Shown here piece after piece: positions 15,573-24,176 of a stretch of 32,787 nucleotides of DNA. Each line of letters opens with the position of its first letter. The first letter of the stretch is position 1. Source of the stretch: an uncultured Desulfovibrio sp. (GTDB lineage: Bacteria > Desulfobacterota > Desulfovibrionia > Desulfovibrionales > Desulfovibrionaceae); contig USBZ01000022.1 of the NCBI GenBank assembly GCA_900553065.1, positions 1 through 32,787 on the forward strand, given 5' to 3'. A program made the translations under genes and the position numbers. Below the pieces are notes generated by a model. It saw only the letters and a program-made list of their open reading frames with translations, did not search any database and was not told the origin of the DNA.

Positions 15573-18500
15573 ATGCCCCACAAAGGGCCCCACATTTCCA
15601 TATCGGCCGAGTATGTGGTCAACCGCATCCTCCGCATCAATCTTGACGAATTCGAGCGCTGGCCTCAGAGCGTGCGGCAGCTGGCCATCGACATTGCCGA
15701 AGAACTGTTTCTGGTGGCGTACAATCCCTTCATTTCCGCCTCGGAAGTGAAGAAGAGCGTCAACGAGCATTATCAGGCCGAGTCTCCTTCCCTTGCGCAT
15801 CAGTATGCCACTGCCATAAGCGAGGGCATCACCATGTTCTGGAGCGCCCACGAGGCGGAACAGGACTTCTGCCGCGAGCTTGTGGGACGCCTTGCCTCCG
15901 TCATGCCCGACGAATGCATTCTGCGCCGTCGCGGCGCGCTGGTGGCCGCCGCCACCGACGCCACCGACCTCCGCATGGAGCTGCCGCTTCTCGTGGTGGA
16001 ACCGGATACGCCGGAGCAGATCAGCGCGCTCATCCGGCTGGCCAACGAAATGAAGTTCGCCATCATTCCCCGCGGCGGCGCTTCGGGGCTGACGGGCGGC
16101 ACGGTTCCCGCGCGCAAGCGCACCGTGGTGGTGAGCACCACGCGCCTCACGGCGAAATCGGTGAACAGATCGGCCCGCACCATGACCTGCCAGGCGGGCG
16201 TGCTCACGCAGGATGCCATCGACTTCGCGGCCTCCAAAGGGCTGCTCTTCACCGTGGATCCGGCCTCGAAAACCGCCTCCACCATCGGCGGCAACGTGTC
16301 GGAGAACTCCGGCGGCCCCTTCTGCTTTGAATACGGCACCACCATCGACAACCTGCTCTCCTGGACCATGGTCACGCCCACGGGCGAGATCATCCGCATC
16401 GAGCGCGTGAATCATCCCGGACACAAGATCATGCCCGAGGAAACGGTGGTCTTCGAGGTGAAGGATCTTTCCGGCGGCATGCGCAACGTGGTGCGCCTGA
16501 AGGGCAACGAGGTTCGTCACGACGGTCTGGGCAAGGACGTGACCAACAAGCTGCTCGACGGTCTTCCCGGCATGCAGAAGGAAGGCATCGACGGCATCAT
16601 CACCGAAGCCACGTTCCTTCTGCATCCGAAGCCTTCGCTCTCCCGCGTGATGGTGCTGGAATTCTACGGAACCTCGATGGTTCCCGCGGCGCAGCTCGTG
16701 CGCAAGATCGTGAACCTGCGCGACAGAATACGCGAGCAGGGCGGCGACGTGCGCGTGTCGGCGCTGGAGGAATTCAACTCCAAGTATGTGCAGGCCATCA
16801 ATTATCAGCCCAAGTCCGACCGGCACAAGGGAAGTCCCATTTCCGTGATCATCGTGCAGGTGGACGGCAACGACGCCTATGTGCTCGACGACACCGTGCA
16901 GTCCATCTACGCGCTTGCCGGCGACGATCCCCATGTGTTTGCCGCCATTGCAAAGGACGACAAGCAGGCCGCGGAATTCTGGGAGGATCGGCATCGCCTT
17001 TCGGCCATCGCCAAGCGCACGTCCGGCTTCAAGATGAACGAGGACGTGGTGCTCCCCATGAAGAGCATCCCCGAGTTCGCTCATTATCTTGAAACGCTCA
17101 ACGTGACGGCCGCTGCCGAAGCCTACCGCTTCGCCCTGCAGGAACTGTCCCGGCTTCAGGGCTTCCCCATGGAGGATCCGGCCTTCAACGAGGAATTCTC
17201 CTTTGCCTCGCATACGGCGGCCAGCGACGAATCCAATCTGGATCCCTCGCTGGTGGACGAGGAAGTTGCGGCGCGCGCCGAGCGCTGGCTTCTGGCGCAG
17301 AAGGAACGCTTCCCCCGACTGGCCTCCCGCATCGACGCCATCGTGGACTACATGAAGAGCAGCCGCATCGTGGTGGCCAGCCACATGCATGCCGGCGACG
17401 GCAACTGCCATGTGAACATTCCCGTCAACTCCAATGATCCCCGCATGATGGAACATGCGGAGGACATCGCCATGCAGGTCATGGCCAAAACGCAGGAACT
17501 GGAAGGCGCGGTATCCGGCGAACACGGCATCGGCATCACCAAGATCGCGTTTCTGGACACCAGGCAGATGGAAAGTCTGCGCGAGTTCAAGATGCGCGTG
17601 GACCCGCGCGACCTTCTGAATCCCGGCAAGCTCATCACCCGCAAGCTTCCGGTTCGGCCGTTCACCTTCTCCTTCAACAGACTCATCGCGGACATCAGGG
17701 AATCCGGTCTGCCGGACAAGGAATGCCTCATCCGCCTGCTTTCGCAGGTGCAGACCTGCACCCGCTGCGGCAAGTGCAAGCAGGTCTGTCCCATGGTCTA
17801 TCCCGAGCGCTCCTTCCAGTACAATCCGCGCAACAAGAACATCATTCTCGGCGCGTTGACCGAAGCCATCTACTACTCGCAGGTAACGAGCGGCAGACCT
17901 TCGCCCGAGCTGCTTGCGGAACTGCGGCATCTGGTGGAACACTGCACGGGCTGCGGTCGCTGCACCTCGGTGTGCCCGGTGAAGATTGAATCGCCGGAAG
18001 TGGCGCTCAGCTCGCTGGCCTATGTGAAGCGGGAAGGCATGGGAGGGCATCCCATCAAGGCTCAGGTGCTCAACGTGCTTTCCTCGGATCCCTCGAAACG
18101 CGTGCCCGCCTTTGCCAAGATGGCCGCGCTCGGTCAGAACGTGATGAATCAGTTCATCCCGCTCGTGCCGCGCGTATGGCGCAGTCGCATGAGCAGCCCG
18201 CTCTTTTCCGGCAGAGGCCCGGCGCTCGGCATGGTGAGCATCTATGAGAGCCTGCATCTGGAAAGAAACGCCGCCGCGCATCTGTTCCTGCCCGTGAGCG
18301 GCGACATTTCGGCGCAGGGCGTTCTGGAAGGTCGCGTGCCCGCGGTGCTGTACTTCCCCGGCTGCGGCGGAAGCCTGTTCTATCGCCGCATCGCTCTGGC
18401 CTCCATCGCGCTCATGATGCATGCCGGCGTGCCCGTGGTGATTCCCGGCAGACATCTGTGCTGCGGCTATCCTCTGCTGGCCGCAGGCTCGGCCGAGCAG

Positions 18501-19229
18501 TACGAGGCCAATCTCCAGCGCAACCGGCAGGTGATCGCCTCCACGCTTCAGGCGGCGGCCGAAGCCGGTTTCGATGTGAACATGTTCGTCACGGCCTGCG
18601 GCTCCTGCCGCGAGTCGCTTCTGCGTCACGGCCTTGCCGGACTCGACGGCAATCTGCTCGAGCACAACGACATCGTGCAGCTTCTGGTGGATCGTATGCC
18701 GCACGGCGTGAGCGTGAGCGATGAGCGCATCATCTATCATTCCTCGTGCCATCCCGCCTGGTCCGGCGTGAAGGCCACCAAGGACGGCGGCAAGGTGGCC
18801 CGCGCGCTGGAACGCATGACCGGCGCCTCCATTCTGCTCAATCCCGGCTGCTGCGGCGAATCCGGCGCAGGCGCCTATACCTGCCCGACCATCTACAACG
18901 TGCTGCGCGAGCGCAAGCGCGAACGCCTGCAGAGCGCTCTTGCCGGATACCGGGCCGAAGCGCCCATTCTGGTGGGCTGCCCCTCCTGCAAGATCGGCAT
19001 TGCCCGCACGCTCATGACCATGGACGTCAAGCATCCTGCCCGCGGCAAGGGCGAGAGCGTGGAAAACGCGCCGGTGATCGATACGCACCGTCCCGTGCTG
19101 CACAACGCCGAATGGCTGGCGGAAACGCTGCTGGGCAAGAACTGGCTGGCCGTGTTCAAGGCGCAGGCCTCGAGAACGGAAGGGCATCCCGGCGTGCGCG
19201 TGGTGTGCATGGAAGAAAAGAAGCGCTAG
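15573..19229 (+). CDS. FAD-linked 2-hydroxyacid dehydrogenase fused to Fe-S and CCG domains
   Basis: The protein has 1218 residues. After about 110 extra N-terminal residues comes a PCMH-type FAD domain (PRGGASGLTGG at 166-176; NVSENSGGP), then the FAD-oxidase C-terminal domain (MHAGDGNCHVN, GEHGIGITK). Two 4Fe-4S motifs follow (Cys729/732/735/739 and Cys791/794/797/801). Two cysteine-rich CCG domains end the protein (FPGCGGS near 931, HLCCGYP at 963-964, CGSC at 1009-1012; then SSCHPAW, NPGCCGESG). The architecture matches YdiJ/Dld-II proteins, which oxidise D-lactate, D-2-hydroxyglutarate or glycolate and pass electrons to quinone or other carriers. It is longer than YdiJ (about 1018). AAGGAG precedes ATG 15573. 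The substrate is not predictable here. Confidence 0.92.
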   Translation: MPHKGPHISISAEYVVNRILRINLDEFERWPQSVRQLAIDIAEELFLVAYNPFISASEVKKSVNEHYQAESPSLAHQYATAISEGITMFWSAHEAEQDFCRELVGRLASVMPDECILRRRGALVAAATDATDLRMELPLLVVEPDTPEQISALIRLANEMKFAIIPRGGASGLTGGTVPARKRTVVVSTTRLTAKSVNRSARTMTCQAGVLTQDAIDFAASKGLLFTVDPASKTASTIGGNVSENSGGPFCFEYGTTIDNLLSWTMVTPTGEIIRIERVNHPGHKIMPEETVVFEVKDLSGGMRNVVRLKGNEVRHDGLGKDVTNKLLDGLPGMQKEGIDGIITEATFLLHPKPSLSRVMVLEFYGTSMVPAAQLVRKIVNLRDRIREQGGDVRVSALEEFNSKYVQAINYQPKSDRHKGSPISVIIVQVDGNDAYVLDDTVQSIYALAGDDPHVFAAIAKDDKQAAEFWEDRHRLSAIAKRTSGFKMNEDVVLPMKSIPEFAHYLETLNVTAAAEAYRFALQELSRLQGFPMEDPAFNEEFSFASHTAASDESNLDPSLVDEEVAARAERWLLAQKERFPRLASRIDAIVDYMKSSRIVVASHMHAGDGNCHVNIPVNSNDPRMMEHAEDIAMQVMAKTQELEGAVSGEHGIGITKIAFLDTRQMESLREFKMRVDPRDLLNPGKLITRKLPVRPFTFSFNRLIADIRESGLPDKECLIRLLSQVQTCTRCGKCKQVCPMVYPERSFQYNPRNKNIILGALTEAIYYSQVTSGRPSPELLAELRHLVEHCTGCGRCTSVCPVKIESPEVALSSLAYVKREGMGGHPIKAQVLNVLSSDPSKRVPAFAKMAALGQNVMNQFIPLVPRVWRSRMSSPLFSGRGPALGMVSIYESLHLERNAAAHLFLPVSGDISAQGVLEGRVPAVLYFPGCGGSLFYRRIALASIALMMHAGVPVVIPGRHLCCGYPLLAAGSAEQYEANLQRNRQVIASTLQAAAEAGFDVNMFVTACGSCRESLLRHGLAGLDGNLLEHNDIVQLLVDRMPHGVSVSDERIIYHSSCHPAWSGVKATKDGGKVARALERMTGASILLNPGCCGESGAGAYTCPTIYNVLRERKRERLQSALAGYRAEAPILVGCPSCKIGIARTLMTMDVKHPARGKGESVENAPVIDTHRPVLHNAEWLAETLLGKNWLAVFKAQASRTEGHPGVRVVCMEEKKR

Positions 19230-19250
19230 AGCGCCCATAAAGAGACGATA

Positions 19251-19286
19251 AAAAAGGCGGAGCCGGAGTACCGGTTCCGCCTTTTT
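19251..19286. terminator. Intrinsic terminator of the dehydrogenase gene
   Basis: AAAAAGGCGGA and CCGG pair with CCGG and TCCGCCTTTTT around a 4-base loop with one G-T wobble, 21 bases beyond the stop codon. The A/T flanks make it usable in both directions; the converging mipA-like gene ends 139 bases away. Confidence 0.88.
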
Positions 19287-19424
19287 CATGCGCGAATGAC
19301 GGGAAAGAGCGGCTCCCGCAGCTCGGAAGAAAGGGGGACGTGCCGACTCTGCCTGAATTGCGGTCGGATCAGGAAGCGATGGAATGCCTCGTGGCCCGCT
19401 GTTTTCCGGGATGTTCCGGCGGCG

Positions 19425-20168
19425 CTAGAAGGTGTAGGTGAGGCCGCCGCCCAGAATGTTCTGGGCGCTTCTGTCCACCATGGGGCTGTCCTTGATTTCA
19501 TCGCTGAGGAAGATGACTTTCCAGCTGGCGAAGAGGCTCCAGTGGCTGGTGACGGCATAGTTTGCGCTGACGCCGACAAAGGGCGTCAGAGAGCCGTCGG
19601 GAGAATAGGCGGCAAGACCGCTGCGACGCGCCTCTCCGTGGCTGATGCCGTAATAGTATTCGTTGAAGTTGGAGCTGGAGTACAGAAGTCCGCCGTTGGG
19701 CATGATGGTGAGGGCGCCGAACGTTATGGGGTAGATGTAGGCGGCGTTCAGCAGAAAGCCGTCGCTGGTGCCGGTGATGTCGCCTGATGCGCTCAGCTTG
19801 AGCGAGCCGAAGTCGGTGTTCAGCTCGTATCCCAGCGTGCCGAGCACGATGATGTTGCGGTTGTCCAGCTGCTTCATGGCCTGATCGTCGCTTTTGCTCG
19901 AACGGAAATACTGCGGCAGCAGTGTGGCGCCGATGGAAAACTTCTGCGTGCCGTCGTTCCACAGCCAGACGCCCGCTTCCGTGTTTCTTATGAAGAAACG
20001 CTCTCCTTCATAGCGGACGACGGGCATGGGCAGCACTCTGGCATCGGAGCCCCGGTATTCCGACTGCACGGAAAACACGCCCGCGCTCAGGGAAAGCTGC
20101 TGGGCAGCGGCGTTCTTTACGGGCAGCAGCAGAACGGCCGCCAGAAAAATGAAGATGCGCAAATACAT
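19425..20168 (-). CDS. MipA/OmpV-type outer-membrane protein
   Basis: The protein has 247 residues, a Sec signal peptide (cleavage after NAAA, about residue 22), and a beta-barrel pattern of alternating residues ending in an aromatic (GGGLTYTF). Family hallmarks: an early GVFSVQSEYRGSDARVLPMPVVRYEG segment, GVWLWNDG, SIGATLLPQYF, and LFASWKVIFLSDEIKDSP near the end. MipA/OmpV proteins are outer-membrane beta barrels linked to murein-enzyme scaffolding or to small-molecule/antimicrobial responses. AAGGAGGAGAG precedes ATG 20168. It is divergent from a TetR regulator with a palindromic operator between, so control by that regulator is likely. Confidence 0.85.
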   Translation of the reverse strand: MYLRIFIFLAAVLLLPVKNAAAQQLSLSAGVFSVQSEYRGSDARVLPMPVVRYEGERFFIRNTEAGVWLWNDGTQKFSIGATLLPQYFRSSKSDDQAMKQLDNRNIIVLGTLGYELNTDFGSLKLSASGDITGTSDGFLLNAAYIYPITFGALTIMPNGGLLYSSSNFNEYYYGISHGEARRSGLAAYSPDGSLTPFVGVSANYAVTSHWSLFASWKVIFLSDEIKDSPMVDRSAQNILGGGLTYTF

Positions 20169-20201
20169 GAAAACTCTCCTCCTTGATGATGCAGGGGAGG
20201 G

Positions 20202-20231
20202 AATATAGCGTTTTTCGAGTTAAGTCAACAA
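20202..20231 (-). promoter_or_regulatory. Candidate promoter of the mipA-like gene
   Basis: On the minus strand TTGTTG (20226-20231) and TATATT (20202-20207) are 18 bases apart. The -35 box lies within the palindromic operator. Confidence 0.55.
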
Positions 20232-20241
20232 TTGTTTACTT
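20222..20241. promoter_or_regulatory. Palindromic operator, probably for the TetR regulator
   Basis: AAGTCAACAATTGTTTACTT is a 20-bp inverted repeat with 9 of 10 base pairs matched, centred on CAATTG. It covers the -35 box of the mipA-like promoter and touches the -35 box of the tetR promoter, the usual geometry for autoregulation plus control of the divergent target. Confidence 0.65.
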
Positions 20242-20268
20242 GTATTTGAACAGGCGGCGCGCTATAAT
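20240..20268 (+). promoter_or_regulatory. Promoter of the TetR-type regulator
   Basis: TTGTAT (20240-20245), a 17-base spacer, and a perfect TATAAT (20263-20268). Transcription would start near 20275, ruling out the upstream in-frame ATGs at 20183 and 20267 as translation starts. Confidence 0.75.
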
Positions 20269-20308
20269 GAAACATGCTGTCGTCACATATTTTTTCGGAC
20301 GGACGAAG

Positions 20309-20920
20309 ATGAAGGAAGCAGACGGAAACGCCGTGTCTTTCGGCAACGGACACAAGGCCGGGCAGAGCAGAAACGCCGCCCGCACGAAAGCCAGGATACT
20401 GGAGAGAGCCGGACGGCTCTTCACCTCGTATCCCTATGAGCTTGTGACGCTGCGGCAGATAGCTTCCATGGCGGACATCAATGTCGCGCTCATCGTCCGG
20501 TACTACGGCTCGAAGAAGGAATTGTTCTGCGCCGTGCTCGACGACATTTTCGCCCGGAGCCGTCCTCTTGCGCCGGAAAACCGGCTCGGGGATCTGGCGG
20601 AACGCATTGTCTGTTTTTTGGAGAACGGCAGCGGCGACGACAACCGATTTTCCATATTGAACATTCTCATGCTTTCCTCGCAGTCGCCGGAGGCGCTGCC
20701 CGTCGTTCAGAAGCGCATGACGGACTTTTTTTCCGACATGGCGGAAACCGAAGGCTCGGAGGCTGTTCCTGCGGTAGAAGTGCTCACCGCCTGCATGCTG
20801 GGAAGCATGCTGCTGAGGCGTCTCATGCCGGAAGAGCAGCCGCTGTCCGTCTCCGCCCGCGGCATGCAGGGCGCGCTGGAGCTTCTGCAGAACGCTCTTG
20901 AGCAGCGAAGGAACGGCTGA
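20309..20920 (+). CDS. TetR-family transcriptional regulator
   Basis: The protein has 203 residues from ATG 20309. This start is chosen because the TATAAT box covers the earlier ATG at 20267. The N-terminal DNA-binding domain is clear: TKARILERAGRLFTSYPYEL, then the helix-turn-helix LRQIASMADINVALIVRYYG and SKKELFCAVL. The C-terminal helical part (about 85-203) has the size of a ligand-binding and dimerisation domain but no recognisable ligand signature. It is divergent from the mipA-like outer-membrane gene, with a shared palindrome. The ribosome-binding site (GGACGAAG) is weak, fitting low expression. Expected role: repressor of itself and of the outer-membrane protein. Confidence 0.88.
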   Translation: MKEADGNAVSFGNGHKAGQSRNAARTKARILERAGRLFTSYPYELVTLRQIASMADINVALIVRYYGSKKELFCAVLDDIFARSRPLAPENRLGDLAERIVCFLENGSGDDNRFSILNILMLSSQSPEALPVVQKRMTDFFSDMAETEGSEAVPAVEVLTACMLGSMLLRRLMPEEQPLSVSARGMQGALELLQNALEQRRNG

Positions 20921-21107
20921 ACGTGGATAGTTGCGGAACCTGCGCGCCTGCCGGGGAGGGCATGTCGGGCGTTGCCGGGGGCAGAGGATCCATGGGAGCG
21001 CGAGCATGGGCGGAGGCCTCGGATCGCTTGCCGGAGGCGTCTGCGGTCACAAAAAGAGCCGCCAGGGATCGCTTGCCCGGGGCCTGCTTTTATGCGACAT
21101 TTCCCGC

Positions 21108-21533
21108 ATGAAATCCTGTGACGTCACGTTTGTTCCGGGCATGACGGCGCTGCACGGCGCGCGCCGCTGCCGTATGCTGCGCCTTGTTGAAGGCGCTCCC
21201 TCCGTGCTGCTCTGCAGTCTGGAGACGGAGGGGGAATGTCTGGTTCTCGGCGATGTGCGCCGGTCTTTTCCTTCCGTGCCATGCACCCTGTCGGCTCAGG
21301 AGCGCGAGGCGCTCGGCCTTGACGCGCAGGCGCAGGATGAGGATGTGCTTTTCTTCTGCCGCGTGTCCGTACCTGCCGACGATCCTCTGTCCGCCGGGTT
21401 CGATCTGTCCCGGCTGGTGCTGGTGGCTCCGCCCACGGGACGGGGGCTGGAAGTGCAGCGCTCCGGGCAGAATCTGGAACCTCTGGCCGGAAAAAGGCGG
21501 GGCAGAGCGGAACGGAAGGATGGTTCCGCGTAA
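21108..21533 (+). CDS. FliW-like protein (divergent)
   Basis: The protein has 141 residues from ATG 21108; an in-frame ATG at 21006 with GGGAG upstream is an alternative that would add a Gly-rich 34-residue lead. The pattern follows FliW, the flagellar assembly factor that binds flagellin and antagonises CsrA: VTFVPGMTALHGARR matches the FPxGxxGFE region, LVEGAPSVLLCSLE matches the pfxxLqS region, then a proline-aspartate stretch (SVPADDPLSAGFDLSRLVLVAPP) like the family's VPxDPxxxTxNLxxPIVIN. Several conserved positions are replaced and no flagellar or csrA gene is nearby. It lies 187 bases after tetR in the same direction. The identification is by eye and remote. Confidence 0.5.
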   Translation: MKSCDVTFVPGMTALHGARRCRMLRLVEGAPSVLLCSLETEGECLVLGDVRRSFPSVPCTLSAQEREALGLDAQAQDEDVLFFCRVSVPADDPLSAGFDLSRLVLVAPPTGRGLEVQRSGQNLEPLAGKRRGRAERKDGSA

Positions 21534-21567
21534 AGGCGACGCCTGCTGCCGCGATGTTTTAAAAGAA

Positions 21568-21600
21568 AAGGCGGTCCGATGCCCGGCATCGGATCGCCTT
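21568..21600. terminator. Bidirectional terminator between converging genes
   Basis: A long stem (AAGGCG, mismatch, TCCGATG paired with CATCGGA, mismatch, CGCCTT) with a 5-base loop. T-runs flank it on both strands. It lies between the FliW-like gene and the minus-strand membrane-protein pair. Confidence 0.85.
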
Positions 21601-21619
21601 GAGTTTTTCTTTTCCGGCG

Positions 21620-22090
21620 TCAGTAGAGCGGCACGTCAAAGCGTATGAGTTCCGGCTTTTCCATGATCCAGAACAGAAGCACGCACATGACAAGCAGCGC
21701 GTACTCTCCAAGGCTGCCGGTGCTGCACAGCTTCAGGGAAAAGCGTTTTCCGGCGAAGGGCAGCAGCGGAACGCCGTGCGTGGTGCACATGTCGAGCAGA
21801 ACGTGCGTGAGCGCGCCGAAGCCGAATCCTCCCACGATGGCGTCGGGCAGCGGACCGAGCTGGCCGGTCATGGACCATGCCCAGATGGCCAGCCACCAGC
21901 CGAACCAGTGCGACGAGCGCCGGTGCACCTGATTGAATTTTTTCTGCCTGAAGAAGGCTCTGCGGGCAGCGCGCTGATCCAGCACGTCGGGGAAGACGGA
22001 TCCGGCCCATGCCGCCGCCATGCCGACGAGGGAAAAGCCCGCGGCAAAGGCGGCCATGAGGGACATGGCCTGATGCGTGGTCCATTTCAT
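21620..22090 (-). CDS. DUF457/YdjM-type membrane protein (putative metal-dependent hydrolase)
   Basis: The protein has 156 residues and several membrane helices. It opens with KWTTHQAMSLMAAFAAGFSL, has SVFPDVLDQ, HRRSSHWFGWWLAIW and GFGFGALTHVLLDMCTTHGVPLLPF. The spaced histidines and aspartates (THQ, FPD, HRRSSHW, THVLLD) are the signature of the DUF457/YdjM group, called membrane-bound metal-dependent hydrolases although no reaction is established for most. The start overlaps the yccF stop by four bases (ATGA), so the two are co-translated. Confidence 0.8.
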   Translation of the reverse strand: MKWTTHQAMSLMAAFAAGFSLVGMAAAWAGSVFPDVLDQRAARRAFFRQKKFNQVHRRSSHWFGWWLAIWAWSMTGQLGPLPDAIVGGFGFGALTHVLLDMCTTHGVPLLPFAGKRFSLKLCSTGSLGEYALLVMCVLLFWIMEKPELIRFDVPLY

Positions 22091-22548
22091 GCGTTTTTCC
22101 TTTTCTGTTCAAACTGTTCCGCGGCGCGACGGCGTCTGGCTTCGGCGGCGAGCTCGCAGGGAACGACGGTTTTTCCTATGGGAAAAAGCGCCAGCTCCGC
22201 CAGCTTGATGTGCTGCCAGGCAAAGGGAATGCCCACGATGGTCAGAGCCAGGGCGGCGGCCGTGGCCGCATGAGCCAGAGCTATCCACAGTCCGGCAAAG
22301 AGAAACCAGATCGTGTTGCCGATAACGCCGGGAATGCCTGTGCCGATGTCGTTTCTGCCGTAGAGAAGCTCTCGGGAAATCGAGTCGTAGCCGAAGGGCA
22401 TGAAGGCGAATCCCGCCATGACGAAGCAGGCGCGCCCCCAGGGCAGGCCTATGATGCTTATGCAGGCCAGCACGCCGGCCAGAAGCCAGAGCAGCGCCGT
22501 GAACCAGCCGCCGAAAATGATCCAGAGTATGTTGCCGATAACGCTCAT
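22087..22548 (-). CDS. yccF: YccF-family inner-membrane protein
   Basis: The protein has 153 residues from the start at 22548 (MSVIGNILWIIFGGWFTALLW), with GAGGT upstream; an in-frame ATG at 22614 would add 22 hydrophilic residues. It consists of two YccF/DUF307 repeats: each has a GNxxWxxFxGxWxAL segment followed by a hydrophobic stretch ending in IxGIPxxxQ or IIGLPWGRA, then a PFG or PIG motif. Four membrane helices are likely. The function of YccF is unknown. It is the first gene of a two-gene operon with the DUF457 protein. Confidence 0.88.
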   Translation of the reverse strand: MSVIGNILWIIFGGWFTALLWLLAGVLACISIIGLPWGRACFVMAGFAFMPFGYDSISRELLYGRNDIGTGIPGVIGNTIWFLFAGLWIALAHAATAAALALTIVGIPFAWQHIKLAELALFPIGKTVVPCELAAEARRRRAAEQFEQKRKNA

Positions 22549-22790
22549 GCCGACCTCATTGTTCCGCCTTTGTCGGTAAGGGACAAAGTCTGCGCAAGTA
22601 TAGCGGTCGGACATGGTGCAGGCAAGAGGCCGGAAAGATGAAATTTCCGGCCCGGGGCTGACGGGCGGCCGCGGGAGAGGCGAAGAGACGCCCCTTCGCC
22701 GGGGCGGGAGGCGGGCCGGTTGCAGAGCGGGCCTCTATGGCGTATGCTGCCTCACGTTCTTTTCAACATTCCTTTCCGGAGAGATTTCCT

Positions 22791-24176
22791 ATGCAGCGTA
22801 CCAGCATTAGCGAAGCTCTGGCCTCCGCCGGGCCGCGCGACGGCATCACCGTGTGCGGATGGGTGAGAACCCGCCGCGATTCCAAGGGATTTGCCTTTCT
22901 TGAACTCAATGACGGCTCCTGCCTCAAAAATCTTCAGTGCATCGTGGATGAAGGCACGCCTGCCTGGGACAGCCTTGAAGGCGTGAACACGGGCGCGGCC
23001 GTCAGCGTATCCGGCGATCTGGTGGAATCTCCGGGCAAGGGACAGAAGTGGGAAGTGCACGCAAAAACCATGCAGGTGTTCGGTCTGGCCGATCCGGCCA
23101 CGTTCCCTCTGCAGAAGAAGCGCCATTCCGACGAATTTCTCCGCACCATCGCGCATCTTCGTCCGCGTACCAACAAGTACGGCGCGGCGTTCCGCATCCG
23201 TTCCGAGGCTGCGCTTGCCGTGCATGACTATTTCCGCGGACTCGGCTTCTATTATGTCCATGCGCCCATTCTGACCGGTTCCGACTGCGAAGGCGCCGGC
23301 GAAATGTTCCGTGTGACCACGCTTCCCGTGGACGGCGGCCCCAAGCCGGAATCCGGCAACGTGTTCGAGAATGACTTCTTCGGCAAACAGGCCAGCCTTA
23401 CGGTGTCCGGCCAGCTGGAAGCCGAGGCGCTTGCCTGCGCCATGGGCCGCGTGTACAACTTCGGTCCCACGTTCCGCGCCGAACACTCCTATACGCCGCG
23501 CCATGCCGCCGAGTTCTGGATGGTGGAACCGGAAGCCGCCTTCAACGACATCTGGGACAACATGGAACTCGCCGAAGGCCTGATCCGCCATGTGGTGCGC
23601 CACACCGTGGAAAAGTGCGGCGACGACATCGCCCTGTTCGACAAGTTCGTGGCTCCCGGCCTTCTGGACAGCCTGCGCGACATGACGGAAAAGAAGTACG
23701 CCCGCATTTCCTACCGTGATGCCGTGAAGCTTCTGCAGGACAGCGGAAAGAAGTTTGAATATCCCGTGGCCTTCGGAACCGACCTTCAGACCGAGCATGA
23801 ACGCTTCCTTGCCGAAGAGTATTTCCGCGCCCCCGTGACGGTGTACGACTATCCCAAGGACATCAAGGCGTTCTACATGCGCATGAACGACGACAACGAA
23901 ACCGTGGCTGCCATGGACCTTCTGGTGCCCCGCATCGGCGAGCTTGTGGGCGGCAGTCAGCGCGAGGAACGTCTGGACCGTCTTTCCGCCCGCATCACGG
24001 AACTGGGACAGAATCCCGAGGATTACTGGTGGTATCTTGATCTGCGCCGTTTCGGCAGCGTGCCCCATTCCGGCTTCGGCATGGGCTTTGAGCGCATGAT
24101 CATGCTGCTCACCGGCATTGCCAACATTCGTGACGTGCTGCCGTTCCCCCGTACTACGGGATCTCTGGAGTTCTGA
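22791..24176 (+). CDS. asnS: Asparaginyl-tRNA synthetase
   Basis: The protein has 461 residues from ATG 22791, chosen because GGAGAG lies seven bases upstream and MQRTSISEAL is the expected N-terminus. The OB-fold anticodon-binding domain (VCGWVRTRRDSKGFAFLELNDGS) is followed by the class II catalytic domain: motif 1 around FRIRSEAALAVHDYF, motif 2 FGPTFRAEHSYTPRHAAEFWMVEPE, and motif 3 GFGMGFERMIMLLTGI. It charges tRNA-Asn directly. Its stop overlaps the trmH start by one base (TGATG). Confidence 0.97.
   Translation: MQRTSISEALASAGPRDGITVCGWVRTRRDSKGFAFLELNDGSCLKNLQCIVDEGTPAWDSLEGVNTGAAVSVSGDLVESPGKGQKWEVHAKTMQVFGLADPATFPLQKKRHSDEFLRTIAHLRPRTNKYGAAFRIRSEAALAVHDYFRGLGFYYVHAPILTGSDCEGAGEMFRVTTLPVDGGPKPESGNVFENDFFGKQASLTVSGQLEAEALACAMGRVYNFGPTFRAEHSYTPRHAAEFWMVEPEAAFNDIWDNMELAEGLIRHVVRHTVEKCGDDIALFDKFVAPGLLDSLRDMTEKKYARISYRDAVKLLQDSGKKFEYPVAFGTDLQTEHERFLAEEYFRAPVTVYDYPKDIKAFYMRMNDDNETVAAMDLLVPRIGELVGGSQREERLDRLSARITELGQNPEDYWWYLDLRRFGSVPHSGFGMGFERMIMLLTGIANIRDVLPFPRTTGSLEF

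Noticed and set aside
15525..19289. A 1254-codon open frame on the minus strand opposite the dehydrogenase
   Set aside because: It is the antisense shadow of a GC-rich gene. It is full of His, Gly, Ala and Arg, has no family motif, and covers a gene with clear FAD and Fe-S motifs.
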